The notes under the pieces are model-generated. The model was not told the origin of the DNA and did not search any database. It saw only the letters and a program-made list of their open reading frames with translations. Of a DNA stretch of 64,000 nucleotides, positions 49,492 to 59,493 are shown piece after piece. Origin of the DNA: Mangrovihabitans endophyticus. Its GTDB lineage: Bacteria; Actinomycetota; Actinomycetes; Mycobacteriales; Micromonosporaceae. Both the position numbers and the translations under genes were made by a program. Position 1 is the stretch's first letter, and each line of letters begins with the position of its first letter. The stretch is taken from assembly GCF_014646155.1 (NCBI RefSeq), contig NZ_BMMX01000014.1, positions 62,001 through 126,000 of the forward strand, given 5' to 3'.

Positions 49492-50822
49492 TGTGCTCCC
49501 CCCGCCCCCGCCGCTGCCGCAGCAGCGGCGTGCGGCAGCGCGGCGTCGATCTGTTCCAGCGCGGCGTCGTCCAGCGCGGTGCTGACGAACCAGGATTCGA
49601 AGGCACTCGGCGGGAGGTACACCCCGCGGGCCAGCATCTCGTGGAAGAACGCCCGGAACGCGGCCGCGTCCTGCGTCTTCGCGCTGGCGTAGTCGGTCAC
49701 CTCGGCGTCGGTGAAGAAGATCGAGAACATGTTGCCCGCGTACGACAGGAGGTGCGGCACGCCCGCGCCGGTGAGCGCCGCGGAGGCACGCGCGCCCACC
49801 GTGGTCGCCAGCTCGTCCAGCCGCTTGTAGGCCCCCGCATCGGCCAGCCGCAGACTCGCCAGTCCGGCGGCGCAGGCCAGCGGGTTCCCGGAGAGGGTGC
49901 CGGCCTGATAGACCGGGCCGGCCGGAGCCAGGCGGGACATGATCTCCGCGCGCCCGCCGAAGGCCGCGGCCGGCAGGCCACCGCCCATCACCTTCCCGTA
50001 CGTGTAGAGGTCGGCGTCCGCCGGATCCAGCTCCGACCAGCCGCCCGCGGCGACCCGGAAGCCGGTCATCACCTCGTCGACGATGAGCAGCGCGCCGTGG
50101 GCGTGGGCGATGTCGGCCAGCCGCCGGTTGAACCCGTCGTGGGGCGCGATCACGCCCATGTTGCCGGCCGCGGCCTCGGTGATGATCGCGGCGATGTCGT
50201 CCTGTTCGGCGAACACCGCCTGCACCGCGGCCACGTCGTTGTACGGCAGCACGATCGTCTCGCTCGCCGCCGCCCCGGTCACGCCGGGCGAGTCGGGCAG
50301 GCCCAGGGTGGCCACCCCGGAGCCGGCCGCGGCCAGCAGCGCGTCCACATGTCCGTGGTAGCAGCCGGCGAACTTCACGATGCGGGATCGGCCGGTCCAG
50401 CCGCGGGCCAGGCGGATCGCGGTCATGGTCGCCTCGGTGCCGGAGTTGACCAGGCGCACCTGCTCGGCCGGGACGCGCCGGACGATCTCCTCGGCCAGGT
50501 CCACCTCACCCGCGGTGGGGGTGCCGAAGCTGGTGCCCTGCGACGCGGCGGCCTGCACCGCGGCCACCACGTCGGGCTGGGCGTGGCCGTGGATCAGCGG
50601 GCCCCACGAGCACACCAGGTCGACGTAACGCCGGCCGTCGGCGTCGAACAGCCACGGCCCGGAGCCACGCGTCATGAAGCGCGGCGTGCCGCCCACGGCG
50701 CGGAATGCACGTACGGGTGAGTTGACCCCGCCCGGCACGACGGCTCGGGCGCGGTCGAACAGGGCCTGGGAGGCCGGGGCAGCTTCCGGGTAGGGCAGCC
50801 CGGCGCGGTCGGTGGTGATCAC
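49488..50822 (-). CDS. hemL: Glutamate-1-semialdehyde 2,1-aminomutase
   Basis: PLP enzyme making 5-aminolevulinate for heme; 444 residues. [31 protein letters not shown] and [10 protein letters not shown] (with the PLP lysine) are typical. I prefer GTG 50822-50820 (GGGA 6 nt upstream); ATG 50834 would add 4 residues. The last residues are an Ala/Gly-rich tail. Heading the run hemL-phosphatase-resA-ccdA-resB-ccsB links heme synthesis to cytochrome c assembly. Confidence 0.93.
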   Translation of the reverse strand: MITTDRAGLPYPEAAPASQALFDRARAVVPGGVNSPVRAFRAVGGTPRFMTRGSGPWLFDADGRRYVDLVCSWGPLIHGHAQPDVVAAVQAAASQGTSFGTPTAGEVDLAEEIVRRVPAEQVRLVNSGTEATMTAIRLARGWTGRSRIVKFAGCYHGHVDALLAAAGSGVATLGLPDSPGVTGAAASETIVLPYNDVAAVQAVFAEQDDIAAIITEAAAGNMGVIAPHDGFNRRLADIAHAHGALLIVDEVMTGFRVAAGGWSELDPADADLYTYGKVMGGGLPAAAFGGRAEIMSRLAPAGPVYQAGTLSGNPLACAAGLASLRLADAGAYKRLDELATTVGARASAALTGAGVPHLLSYAGNMFSIFFTDAEVTDYASAKTQDAAAFRAFFHEMLARGVYLPPSAFESWFVSTALDDAALEQIDAALPHAAAAAAAGAGGAQ

Positions 50823-50835
50823 GGCGAATCCCATT

Positions 50836-50867
50836 CTGTCAGCGGTCTCGCACATACAGCCTGACAG
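50836..50867. promoter_or_regulatory. 7-bp inverted repeat between hemL and the STAS gene
   Basis: CTGTCAG and CTGACAG, 18 bp apart, in the 104-bp divergent promoter region. Candidate operator. Confidence 0.3.
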
Positions 50868-50913
50868 CCGCGCCTTCCGTCGCGCCCGGCAGGCCGGACC
50901 CGGCGGGTCGCGA

Positions 50914-50919
50914 TAGGCT
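50914..50919 (+). promoter_or_regulatory. -10 element for a leaderless STAS mRNA
   Basis: TAGGCT ends 7 bp before GTG 50927 and no Shine-Dalgarno is present, so the mRNA is probably leaderless. Confidence 0.5.
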
Positions 50920-50926
50920 CAAGTGC

Positions 50927-51253
50927 GTGGAGCGAGCCGAGCTGTCCATCAAGGTTCAGCGCGCCCCGGATGAGGTCGTCTTCCACCTCGCCGGGGAGAT
51001 CGACGTGCTCACCGTCACCGAGCTGTCCACGCTGGTGAACAACGTGCTCACCGAGCCGCCCGCCCGCATCGTGCTGGACATGGACGGCGTCACGTTCTGC
51101 GACTCGCAGGGTCTGGGCACCCTGGTGGTGCTCAGCCGCAAGGCGCAACACGCCCGCACCGTGCTGGCGCTGGCCAACGTGGGCGACTTCCTGCTTCGTG
51201 TGCTGGACATCACGGGCCTCCGTTCCGCCCTGATGATTTCCACCACCACCTGA
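50927..51253 (+). CDS. STAS-domain anti-sigma factor antagonist
   Basis: 108 residues, one STAS domain like RsbV/BldG. The phospho-acceptor region is LDMDGVTFCDSQGLGTLVVL (Ser in DSQG, ~residue 60). Such proteins release sigma factors by binding RsbW-type kinases when dephosphorylated by SpoIIE/RsbU-type phosphatases. Both partner types are encoded within 13 kb (56432-58441 and from 63102). The actual partner is not shown. Confidence 0.88.
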   Translation: MERAELSIKVQRAPDEVVFHLAGEIDVLTVTELSTLVNNVLTEPPARIVLDMDGVTFCDSQGLGTLVVLSRKAQHARTVLALANVGDFLLRVLDITGLRSALMISTTT

Positions 51254-51297
51254 GCGTTCTCTGGCAGTCGCGGCCCCGGCTTCGGTGGTCGTCGCCG

Positions 51298-51846
51298 TCA
51301 CGCCCCCCAGCGTGCCTTCTCCAGCAGGTCGAGCGCCTGCGCCGCGGCGTTGTCGCCGCCCGAGCGCAGCACCCGGGTGGCCTCGTCCACGGTGTCGGTG
51401 AGCTTCTGCCATTGCAGGTCCCGCTCGCGCGTCGCCTCCGCGTGCATCTTGAGCTGCTGGGTCTTGGTCCACAACTCGACGAAGACGGACACCTTGGCAC
51501 GCAACACCCACGGATCGAACGGTTTGGTGAGGTAATCCACCGCGCCGACCGCGTAGCCGCGCAGGGCGAGCTGCGCGTCGCGGTCGGCGGCGGTGAGGAA
51601 CAGGATCGGGACGTGCCGGGTGCGCTCGCGGCGCTTGATGTGTCCCGCCGTCTCGAAGCCGTCCATGCCGGGCATCTGTGCGTCCAGCAGGATCACCGCG
51701 AAGTCGTCGGTGAGGAGCTGCTTCAGCGCTTCCTCGCCGCTGCCGACGGCAACCGGATGGACAGGCAGGCCCTGCAAGATGGCCTCCAGCGCGACGAGGT
51801 TGTCACGCCGGTCGTCCACCAGCAGCGCCTTGGCCCGGTCAACCAC
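51298..51846 (-). CDS. Receiver-domain response regulator with coiled-coil tail
   Basis: 182 residues. Receiver domain ~5-125 with phospho-Asp 55 in LLDAQMPGMDG, DD at 11-12 and Lys in TKPFD. The remaining ~60 residues are helical with no DNA-binding or output domain, so it likely works by protein contact. It overlaps the 3' end of the poly-HAMP kinase gene by 8 bp, so that kinase is the probable phosphodonor. Confidence 0.9.
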   Translation of the reverse strand: MVDRAKALLVDDRRDNLVALEAILQGLPVHPVAVGSGEEALKQLLTDDFAVILLDAQMPGMDGFETAGHIKRRERTRHVPILFLTAADRDAQLALRGYAVGAVDYLTKPFDPWVLRAKVSVFVELWTKTQQLKMHAEATRERDLQWQKLTDTVDEATRVLRSGGDNAAAQALDLLEKARWGA

Positions 51847-54800
51847 GCTCTGCCTCCTCCGCGGGCGTGACCCAGCGAGCCATCAGTTCGATCAGCTCGT
51901 CCAGGTCCACCGGCTTGGTGATGTAGTCGCTCGCACCGGCGGCGATGGCCGACTCCCGGTCGCCGGGCATCGCCTTGGCCGTGAGGAAGACTACCGGCAG
52001 GTCCTGGAAGCGCTGATTGCGCCGGATGCCCCGGGTCGTCTCATAACCGTCCTGATCCGGCATCATCGCGTCCATCAGCACAATGTCCACTTCCGGATGT
52101 TCCGCCAGGAGACGTACGCCGTCCACGCCGTTGTCGCTGTAGAGCACCGTCAGCCCGTGCATCTCCAGGGCGCTGGTCAGGGCGAACACGTTCCGCACGT
52201 CGTCGTCGATGATCAGCACCGTGATGCCGTCCAGGTGCCGGCCGCCGGCCGCGGTGGCCTCGTCCTCGGCGCCGGCCACCACCGGCGGCGACGGCTGGGA
52301 CACCGGCGGGCTCCACGTCTGCGGCGGCGCGACCGGGGCGGGCGACACCGCTGCGGCGGCACCCGGCGCCACCAGCGAGAGCGGCGCGGTCATTGCCATC
52401 GGCGCCGCCGAGGGCCCCATGACCGTGGCCGTCGCGCTGATCGTGTCCGGGATCTGGACGTCCGGCATGTAGAGCGTGAAGGTCGACCCCTCCCCCGGCT
52501 CGGACGACACCGTGATGGTGCCGCCCAGCAGCGCGGCGAACTCCCGGCTGATCGACAGCCCCAGGCCGGTGCCGCCGAACTTGCGGGTGGTGGTGCCGTC
52601 CGCCTGCTGGAACGGCTCGAAGATGATCGCCAGCTTCTCGTCCGAGATGCCGATGCCGGTGTCGCCCACCGCGAACGCCACCACGTGCTGCGCGGTGGAC
52701 AGGGACGCCACATCGAACTCGGTCCCCGGCGGCGCCGGGTAGATGCTCAACGTGACCGCGCCGTGGTCGGTGAACTTGACCGCGTTGGAGAGCAGGTTGC
52801 GCAGGATCTGCTGGAGACGCTGCCCGTCGGTGACGATCGCCTCGGGCAGATCCGGCGAGATGTCCACCCGGAACTCCAGGCCCTTCTGCTCGGCCTGTGG
52901 CGCGAACGCCTGTTCCACGTAGCTGCTCACGCCCTCGAAGTCGATCCGGTCCGGATCCACGTCCATCCGGCCCGCCTCGATCTTGGAAAGGTCGAGGATG
53001 TCGTCGATCAGCGACAGCAGGTCGGAGCCGGCGCTGTAGATGGTCCGGGCGAACTCGATCTGCTTGTCGGTCAGGTTCTGGTCCGAGTTGTCCGCCAGCA
53101 GGCGGGCCAACAGGAGCAGCGAGTTGAGCGGCGTACGCAGCTCGTGGCTCATGTTGGCGAGGAACTCCGACTTGTAGGCGCTGGCCCGGGAAAGCTGCTG
53201 CGCCTTCTCCTCCAAGCCGATCCGGGCCAGTTCGATCTCCCGGTTCTTGGTCTCGATGTTGCCCTTCTGCGCGCTCAGCAGTTGCGCCTTGTCTTCCAGC
53301 TCGGCGTTGGTGCGCTGCAGCTCGGCCGACTGGTCCTGCATCTCGCGCGCCAGCCGTTGCGACTGGGAGAGCAGTTCCTCGGTGCGGCGATTGGCCTGGA
53401 TCGTGTTGAGCGCCACCCCGATGGTGGCGACCAGCCGTTCCAGGAACGTGAGGTGCAGCCCGGAGAAGTCGGCCACCGAGGCGAACTCGATCACCCCGAG
53501 CATCTCGCCCTCGAACAGCACCGGAAGCACGACCAGATCGTTCGGCGGCATCGACATGAGCCCGGAACGCATGGTGAGCACTCCGTCCATGGTCGCCCGC
53601 ACCCGGATCGTGCGGCGGGAGACCGCGGCCTGCCCGACCAGGCCCTCGCCCGGCCCGAACGTGACGTCGTGATGGCGCGCCACGTATCCGTACGAGGCGC
53701 ACAACCTCAGCCGCATCACGGCTTCCTCATGGTCCACCATGAAGAAGGCGCCGAGCTGGGCGTCCACCAGCGGTGTCACCTCAGTCATGATCATCCGGCA
53801 GACCTCGCCAAGGTCCCGCTGGCCCTGCAACAGGCCGCCGATGCGGGCGAGGTTGGAGTCCAGCCAGCCCTGCTCCGCGTTCGCCTTGGTGGTGTCGCGC
53901 AGCGTGACGATCATCTGGTTGATGTTGTCCTTCAGCTCCGCGACCTCGCCCTGCGCCTCGACGGCGACGCTCTGCGTCAGGTCGCCACGGGTCACCGAGG
54001 TGGACACCCCGGCGATCGCCCGCAACTGGATGGTCAGCGTGGCGGCGAGCTGGTTCACGTTGTCGGTGAGGTCCTGCCACGTACCGGAAACGCCCTTGAC
54101 CTGGGCCTGACCACCGAGCTTGCCCTCGATGCCCACCTCGCGCGCCACCCGCGTGACCTCGGTGGCGAAGCTCTGTAGCTGATCCACCATGGTGTTGACG
54201 GTGTCCTTCAGCTTGAGGATCTCGCCCTGCGCGTCCACGGTGATCTTCTGCGACAGGTCACCCTGCGCCACCGCCGTGGTGACCGAGGCGATGTTGCGCA
54301 CCTGAGCGGTCAGGTTCGACGCCATGCCGTTCACGTTGTCGGTCAGGTCCCGCCACGTGCCCGCCACACCCCGCACCTGCGCCTGACCACCGAGCTTGCC
54401 CTCGGTGCCCACCTCACGCGCGACACGGGTGACCTCGTCGGCGAACGACGAGAGCTGATCCACCATCGTGTTGACGGTGTCCTTCAGCTCCAGAATCTCG
54501 CCCTGCGCCGCCACGGTGATCTTCTGCGACAGATCACCCTTGGCCACCGCCGTGGAGACCTGAGCGATGTTGCGCACCTGAGCGGTCAGGTTCGACGCCA
54601 TGCCGTTCACGTTGTCGGTCAGGTCCCGCCACGTGCCCGCCACACCCCGCACCTGCGCCTGACCACCGAGCTTGCCCTCGGTGCCCACCTCACGCGCCAC
54701 CCGCGCCACCTCGTCGGCGAACGACGAGAGCTGATCCACCATCGTGTTGACGGTGTTCTTCAGCTCCAGAATCTCGCCGCGCGCATCGACCGTGATCTTC

Positions 54801-56296
54801 TGCGACAGATCGCCCTTGGCCGTCGCGGTGGTCACCAGGGCGATGTTGCGCACCTGGCTGGTCAGGTTCGAGGCCATGTAGTTGACGTTGTCGGTGAGGT
54901 CTCGCCACGTACCGGAAACGCCCTTGACCTGGGCCTGACCACCGAGCTTGCCCTCGATTCCGACCTCGCGCGCCACCCGGGTCACCTCGTCGGCGAACGA
55001 CGAGAGCTGATCCACCATCGTGTTCATGGTGTTCTTCAGCTCCAGAATCTCGCCGCGGGCGTCCACGGTGATCTTCTGCGACAGGTCGCCCTTGGCCACC
55101 GCCGTGGAGACCTGTGAGATGTTGCGCACCTGGTCGGTCAGGTTGGCGGCCAACTGGTTGACGTTCTCGGTGAGGTCCCGCCACGTACCGGAAACGCCGC
55201 GCACTTGCGCCTGACCGCCGAGCCGGCCCAGCGTGCCCACCTCACGCGCGACGCGGGTGACCTCGTCGGCGAACGACGAGAGCTGATCCACCATCGTGTT
55301 GACGGTGTCCTTCAGCTCCAGAATCTCGCCCTGCGCCGCCACGGTGATCTTCTGCGACAGATCACCCTTGGCCACCGCCGTGGAGACCTGAGCGATGTTG
55401 CGCACCTGAGCGGTCAGGTTCGACGCCATCGAGTTCACCGAGTCGGTGAGGTCCTTCCAGGTGCCGGCCACGTTCGGCACGTCGGCCTGGCCGCCCAGCT
55501 TGCCTTCGGTGCCGACCTCACGGGCCACCCGGGTGACCTGCTCGGCGAACAATCGCAGGGTGTCGGTGAGGGCGTTCATCGTGTCAGCCAGCTCCGCGAC
55601 CTCGCCGCTAGCCGATACGGTGATCTTCTGCGACAGATCACCGCGGGCCATGGCGGTCGCCACCTGCGAGATCGACCGCACCTGGTGGGTCAGGTTGGAG
55701 GCCATCGTGTTCACCGAGTCGGTGAGGTCCTTCCAGGTGCCGGCCACTCCCCGGACGTCCGCCTGGCCGCCCAGCTCACCCTTGGTGCCCACGTCGCGGG
55801 CCATCCGGGTGACCTCGTCGGCGAACGACGACAGTTGGTCGACCATGGTGTTGACGGTGCGACCGATGCGCAGGAACTCGCCGCGTAGCGGTCGGCCGTC
55901 CATCTCCAGCGCCATGTGCTGCGACAGGTCGCCCTGGGCTACCGCGACGATGACGCGGGAGATCTCGCTGGTCGGCCGGCCCAGATCGTCGATCAGGGAG
56001 TTGACCGAGCGGACACTCTCCGCCCAGGAACCGTCCAGGCCCTCCTCATCCAGGCGTTCCGTCAGCCGGCCGTCCCGACCGACGATGCGACTGATCCGCC
56101 TGAGGTCCAGATTCTGCCGCTCCTGCAGCGAGACGACCTCGTTGAACGCGTCGGCGACCTCGGCGGCCACGCCGGACCGCCGGGGCAGCCGAACCTTGAG
56201 GTCGCCGCGCCGGACCCGTCGCAGCGCGTCGGCGAGTTCGCCGAGCAGGGCGGTCTCGTCGGTAGAGCCGACACTGACCTTCTCCGCTGCCGTCAT
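51839..56296 (-). CDS. Soluble poly-HAMP hybrid histidine kinase (Nik1-like)
   Basis: 1485 residues, no transmembrane helix. Residues 1-~795 are a chain of HAMP units: nine GDL-type modules (eight GDLSQ/GDLTQ plus one RGDLKV) alternate with seven LGGQA(D/Q)V...GTW(K/R/Q)DLTD modules, period 92 residues. Next comes GAF (~820-965), a coiled-coil (~970-1045), HisKA with His1051 in [12 protein letters not shown], HATPase (GTGLGLSI), a Pro/Ala linker, and a receiver with Asp1409 ([11 protein letters not shown]). This architecture matches fungal Nik1/Os-1 osmosensing group III kinases and their bacterial counterparts. The response regulator follows with 8-bp overlap. Confidence 0.93.
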   Translation of the reverse strand: MTAAEKVSVGSTDETALLGELADALRRVRRGDLKVRLPRRSGVAAEVADAFNEVVSLQERQNLDLRRISRIVGRDGRLTERLDEEGLDGSWAESVRSVNSLIDDLGRPTSEISRVIVAVAQGDLSQHMALEMDGRPLRGEFLRIGRTVNTMVDQLSSFADEVTRMARDVGTKGELGGQADVRGVAGTWKDLTDSVNTMASNLTHQVRSISQVATAMARGDLSQKITVSASGEVAELADTMNALTDTLRLFAEQVTRVAREVGTEGKLGGQADVPNVAGTWKDLTDSVNSMASNLTAQVRNIAQVSTAVAKGDLSQKITVAAQGEILELKDTVNTMVDQLSSFADEVTRVAREVGTLGRLGGQAQVRGVSGTWRDLTENVNQLAANLTDQVRNISQVSTAVAKGDLSQKITVDARGEILELKNTMNTMVDQLSSFADEVTRVAREVGIEGKLGGQAQVKGVSGTWRDLTDNVNYMASNLTSQVRNIALVTTATAKGDLSQKITVDARGEILELKNTVNTMVDQLSSFADEVARVAREVGTEGKLGGQAQVRGVAGTWRDLTDNVNGMASNLTAQVRNIAQVSTAVAKGDLSQKITVAAQGEILELKDTVNTMVDQLSSFADEVTRVAREVGTEGKLGGQAQVRGVAGTWRDLTDNVNGMASNLTAQVRNIASVTTAVAQGDLSQKITVDAQGEILKLKDTVNTMVDQLQSFATEVTRVAREVGIEGKLGGQAQVKGVSGTWQDLTDNVNQLAATLTIQLRAIAGVSTSVTRGDLTQSVAVEAQGEVAELKDNINQMIVTLRDTTKANAEQGWLDSNLARIGGLLQGQRDLGEVCRMIMTEVTPLVDAQLGAFFMVDHEEAVMRLRLCASYGYVARHHDVTFGPGEGLVGQAAVSRRTIRVRATMDGVLTMRSGLMSMPPNDLVVLPVLFEGEMLGVIEFASVADFSGLHLTFLERLVATIGVALNTIQANRRTEELLSQSQRLAREMQDQSAELQRTNAELEDKAQLLSAQKGNIETKNREIELARIGLEEKAQQLSRASAYKSEFLANMSHELRTPLNSLLLLARLLADNSDQNLTDKQIEFARTIYSAGSDLLSLIDDILDLSKIEAGRMDVDPDRIDFEGVSSYVEQAFAPQAEQKGLEFRVDISPDLPEAIVTDGQRLQQILRNLLSNAVKFTDHGAVTLSIYPAPPGTEFDVASLSTAQHVVAFAVGDTGIGISDEKLAIIFEPFQQADGTTTRKFGGTGLGLSISREFAALLGGTITVSSEPGEGSTFTLYMPDVQIPDTISATATVMGPSAAPMAMTAPLSLVAPGAAAAVSPAPVAPPQTWSPPVSQPSPPVVAGAEDEATAAGGRHLDGITVLIIDDDVRNVFALTSALEMHGLTVLYSDNGVDGVRLLAEHPEVDIVLMDAMMPDQDGYETTRGIRRNQRFQDLPVVFLTAKAMPGDRESAIAAGASDYITKPVDLDELIELMARWVTPAEEAERG
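53930..55900 (-). repeat. 276-bp tandem repeats encoding HAMP units
   Basis: The HAMP array repeats every 276 bp. Some blocks are identical in DNA: 54431-54601 equals 55259-55429 over 171 bp, three periods apart, and 54301-54420 closely matches the next unit at 54577-54696. This suggests recent duplication or gene conversion. Confidence 0.9.
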
Positions 56297-56431
56297 GCTT
56301 TCCTCACTCGCTGTCGTTTGCTAGGGACTCGGTGTGATTTTTTCTCGGGGCGTTTCATCATCTCTCGATTGCGCTAGTCAATGCGAGGCACGGCTTTGTG
56401 GATCCACCCGAAAACACGAGAGGATGCATGC

Positions 56432-58441
56432 GTGTCCGTGGAGACGGGAGAGGCTGTGACGGGCGGTCTGGTCCGTCGGGTGCGCCTGCCCAACGACCGC
56501 CGCACCCCGGCGGCGGCGCGGGCCCTGGTGCGCTCGATGATCGAGGAAGCCGGCCTGGACGCCCTTCTCAATGAGGCGCTGCTGCTGACCACCGAGCTGT
56601 CCACCAACGCCGTGGTGCACGCCGGCACCGAGCTCGACATGGAGGTCGCCGCCGATCCCGACGGGCTCACCGTCACGGTCACCGACTTCGCCCCCGGGCC
56701 GGTGGAACAGCTCGCGGTGGGACCGCGCAACGACTCCTTCGACATCGGCGAAGTCGCCGAGCGCGGTCGCGGCCTGCTGCTCGTCGACCACTTCGCCAGC
56801 CGGTGGGGCACCGTGCACGAGGGTGCCGGCAAGGGCGTGTGGTTCCGGCTGGAGCACGGCGCGGACGCGTCAGCGCTGACCGTGCCCGCCATCGGCGCCA
56901 CCCCGGACGCGGCCGCGCCGAGCGTCGGCTCGCTCACCGCGCTGCTGCAGATCGCCCCGGACGAGGGACTGGCCGAGTTCGCCACCGACCTGCTGGCCCG
57001 CCTCACCCACCTGACCGGTGCGGCCGGCGGCGTGGTCCGCCTGGACCGCGGCGACGGCATGGGCATCCAGCAACTGGCCCGGCACGGCCGCTCCCCCCGC
57101 GACGACGCGCCGGTGGTCCGCCTGCCGCTGAGCGTGCAACGTCCGTACGCCGGAGAGCTGGAACTGGACGCCTCGCCGGACGGCTACGCCCTGCCGCTGG
57201 CCGCCCTGGTCACCGAGCGGCTCTCGCTGCACGTGGAGAACGACCGGTTGCGCCTGGCCGACCGGCGCCGACAGACGTGGCTGACGTTTCTCGCCGAGGC
57301 GAGCGAACTGCTCGCGCAGTCCCTCGACGTCAACCTCACCATGGCGCTGATCCCGCAGCTCGTGGTGCCGCGGCTGGGCCAGTGGTGCGCGGTGCACACC
57401 ACCGACGCGTGGGGACGGCTCCAGCTCGCCGCCGCGACGCACGCCGACGAGGCCCTGCTGGCCCAGCTCTACGACCAGCTCGCCGAGACCGGGCCGGAGT
57501 CGGTGCTGGGCCGGCTGGAAGAGGCGTCCCGGCTCGGCACACAGGTCGTCTTCGGCACCCCGTCGGAGGGCTTCGCCGTCCCGCTTGTCGCCCGCGGGCA
57601 GCGCCTGGGCACGCTCGCCGTCGGGCGGCATGCCACCCATCGGCACGAGGCCGACGAGGTGGCCGTGCTGGAGGACGTGGCCCGGCGCGCCGCACTGGCC
57701 ATCGACAACGCCCGGATCCACGACGAACGGCACAAGGTCGCCCGCACCCTGCAGGCGTCGCTGCTGCCGCCCGCCCTGCCGCACGTCGCGGGTGTGGGTT
57801 TCGCAGCGGAATACGTGCCCACCGGCTCCGAGGTCGGCGGCGACTTCTACGACGTGGTCCCGTCCGGCGACGGCTGGACCGTGGTGGTCGGCGACGTCTC
57901 CGGCAAGGGCGTGCAGGCGGCCACGGTCACCGGCCTGGTCCGTGACGTCATCCGGATCCTTGTCGACGACGGCAAGCCGATGGCCGAGATCCTGGAGCGG
58001 GTCAACCGCACCCTCGTGCAGCGCGGCGGCGGGCGATACTGCACGCTCGCCCTGGCCTCGGTGGAACGCTCCGACGCCGACCTCGCCGTCTGCCTGCACC
58101 TGGCCGGGCACGACCGGGCCGTGATGGTCCGCGCCGACGGCAAGGCGGCCTTCGTCGGCGAGGGCGGTACGGCGCTCGGCCTGCTCGACACCATCGTCTC
58201 GCCGGACACCAAGATCGTGCTGCAACCCGGCGACTCGCTCATCTTCTACACCGACGGAGTCACCGAACGTCGCCGCGGCCGGGAACTCTTCGGCACCGCA
58301 CGGCTCCGTGAGGCCGCCGCGCCGCTGGCCGGCTACCCGGCCGACGTGATGGCCGCCCGGCTGCGCACCACCACGATCAACTTCTCGGTCGAAGAGCCCC
58401 GCGATGACATAGCGATACTCGTTTTGCGTAACGATCTGTAA
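56432..58441 (+). CDS. RsbW-like kinase / GAF / SpoIIE phosphatase fusion
   Basis: 669 residues. HATPase_c_2 anti-sigma kinase domain at ~5-130 (ELSTNAVVHAGTELDM; RGRGLLLVDHFASRWG), one or two GAF domains (~170-440), then PP2C/SpoIIE phosphatase from ~455 (LLPPALPHVAGVGFAAEYVPTGSEVGGDFYDV ... GDVSGKGVQAA ... YTDGVTERR). One protein thus holds both a kinase and an opposing phosphatase for STAS proteins. GTG 56432 has GAGAGG 8 nt upstream; ATG 56381 would add 17 residues. Divergent from the poly-HAMP kinase. Confidence 0.9.
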   Translation: MSVETGEAVTGGLVRRVRLPNDRRTPAAARALVRSMIEEAGLDALLNEALLLTTELSTNAVVHAGTELDMEVAADPDGLTVTVTDFAPGPVEQLAVGPRNDSFDIGEVAERGRGLLLVDHFASRWGTVHEGAGKGVWFRLEHGADASALTVPAIGATPDAAAPSVGSLTALLQIAPDEGLAEFATDLLARLTHLTGAAGGVVRLDRGDGMGIQQLARHGRSPRDDAPVVRLPLSVQRPYAGELELDASPDGYALPLAALVTERLSLHVENDRLRLADRRRQTWLTFLAEASELLAQSLDVNLTMALIPQLVVPRLGQWCAVHTTDAWGRLQLAAATHADEALLAQLYDQLAETGPESVLGRLEEASRLGTQVVFGTPSEGFAVPLVARGQRLGTLAVGRHATHRHEADEVAVLEDVARRAALAIDNARIHDERHKVARTLQASLLPPALPHVAGVGFAAEYVPTGSEVGGDFYDVVPSGDGWTVVVGDVSGKGVQAATVTGLVRDVIRILVDDGKPMAEILERVNRTLVQRGGGRYCTLALASVERSDADLAVCLHLAGHDRAVMVRADGKAAFVGEGGTALGLLDTIVSPDTKIVLQPGDSLIFYTDGVTERRRGRELFGTARLREAAAPLAGYPADVMAARLRTTTINFSVEEPRDDIAILVLRNDL

Positions 58442-58452
58442 CATTGGCGCTC

Positions 58453-59046
58453 GTGCGTATGACAAAACACGGGCACGCCTGCGTCCGGCTCTCCGCCGAG
58501 GGCCGGGTCCTCGTCGTCGACCCGGGCGCCTGGAGCCCCGACGTGCCCCTCGACGACGCCGACGCGGTGCTCGTCACCCACGAACACGCCGACCACGTCG
58601 ACGCGGCACGCGTGGCCCGCCTCGGCATCCCGGTGTTCGCCCCCGCGGACGCGCGGATCCCCGGGTTGGAGACCATCGGCGTGCGAGCCGGCGAGGAGTT
58701 CACCGCAGCGGGTTTCCGAGTACGCGCGGTAGGCGGGCGCCACGCCGAGATCACCGATGGTGAGCCGGACTGCGCCAACCTCGGGTACGTGGTGGACGGC
58801 GACTTCTACCACCCGGGCGACTCCCTGCACGTACCCGAGGTCGCGGTGCGCACGCTGGCGATCCCGGCGCAGGCATCGTGGTTCAAAATGGGCGAGGCGA
58901 TCAGTTTCGCGCGGGCGGTGGCGCCGGAGCGCAGCTTCGCGATCCACGACGGACAGGTGAACGAGCGTGGCCTGGCGAGCGTGAACGGATGGCTGGGCGA
59001 GAACGCGCGTGGTTACCGATACTTGGCCCCAGGCGAGACCCTCTGA
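58453..59046 (+). CDS. MBL-fold metal-dependent hydrolase
   Basis: 197 residues of the beta-lactamase-fold UlaG/YqjP-type group. The zinc motif THEHADH lies at ~residue 40 with later metal ligands in YHPGDSLH and FAIHDGQ. Substrate unknown. The start is uncertain: GTG 58453 or ATG 58459, and TTG 58444 is also in frame; no clear ribosome site. It starts within 15 bp of the previous stop, so it is probably in the same operon as the RsbW/SpoIIE gene. The stop borders repeat island 2. Confidence 0.85.
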   Translation: MRMTKHGHACVRLSAEGRVLVVDPGAWSPDVPLDDADAVLVTHEHADHVDAARVARLGIPVFAPADARIPGLETIGVRAGEEFTAAGFRVRAVGGRHAEITDGEPDCANLGYVVDGDFYHPGDSLHVPEVAVRTLAIPAQASWFKMGEAISFARAVAPERSFAIHDGQVNERGLASVNGWLGENARGYRYLAPGETL

Positions 59047-59158
59047 CCCAGGTTCGCCGGGCCCACCCCCGTCCCCCGTCGCCCGTCCCCCGTCCCGCCG
59101 CCCCGCCGCCCGTCCCGTCGCCCGTCGCCCGTCGCCCGTCGCCCGTCGCCCGTCGCCC

Positions 59159-59232
59159 GTCGATCTTGAACTTTCCGGTCCGACAAGTCGGACTTGCCAC
59201 CCCGAACCGGGCCCGCAAAGTCCAAGATCGCC
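59159..59232. repeat. Inverted-repeat element, island 2, unit 3
   Basis: Starts GTCGATCTTGAACTTTCCGG and ends GCAAAGTCCAAGATCGCCG. The termini are ~16 bp complementary with mismatches. Confidence 0.75.
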
Positions 59233-59255
59233 GGGGTCGGCGCGTACGCCCCGGT

Positions 59256-59330
59256 CGATCTTGGACTTTGCGGTCGGACAGGTTGGGTTATGTCAGGGCG
59301 AAACGGGCACGCTTTCTTCAAGATCGCGCG
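59256..59330. repeat. Inverted-repeat element, island 2, unit 4
   Basis: Starts GTCGATCTTGGACTTTGCGG and ends TTCAAGATCGCGCG, with CGAAACGGGCACGC inside the right arm, as in unit 2 of island 1. Confidence 0.75.
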
Positions 59331-59493
59331 GGGGCAGCACCGCGGGGCGGCGCGCCGCGGGACGGGCGGGACGGGCGGCGGGACGGCGGGACGGCGGGAC
59401 GGGCGGCGGGACGGGCGGGACGGGCGGGACGGGCGGGACGGGCGGGACGGGCGGCGGGACGGGCGGGACGGGCGGCGGGAGGGCGGGGTGGGG

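Larger units (their letters stand above)
59047..59493. repeat. Composite repeat island 2: CCCGTCG tract, paired inverted-repeat elements, GACGGG tract
   Basis: No gene. ~90 bp of CCCGTC(G)/CCCCCGT repeats (59066-59162), two ~75-bp inverted-repeat elements (59159-59232 and 59256-59330), then ~150 bp of GGGACGGGC/GGCGGGACGG repeats to ~59490. The flanking tracts are inverted relative to each other, making the whole region a large imperfect inverted repeat. Same design as island 1 at 24510-24860. Confidence 0.85.

Noticed and set aside
59340..59490. Possible CRISPR array in the GACGGG tract
   Set aside because: Same reason: short degenerate units and no spacers.
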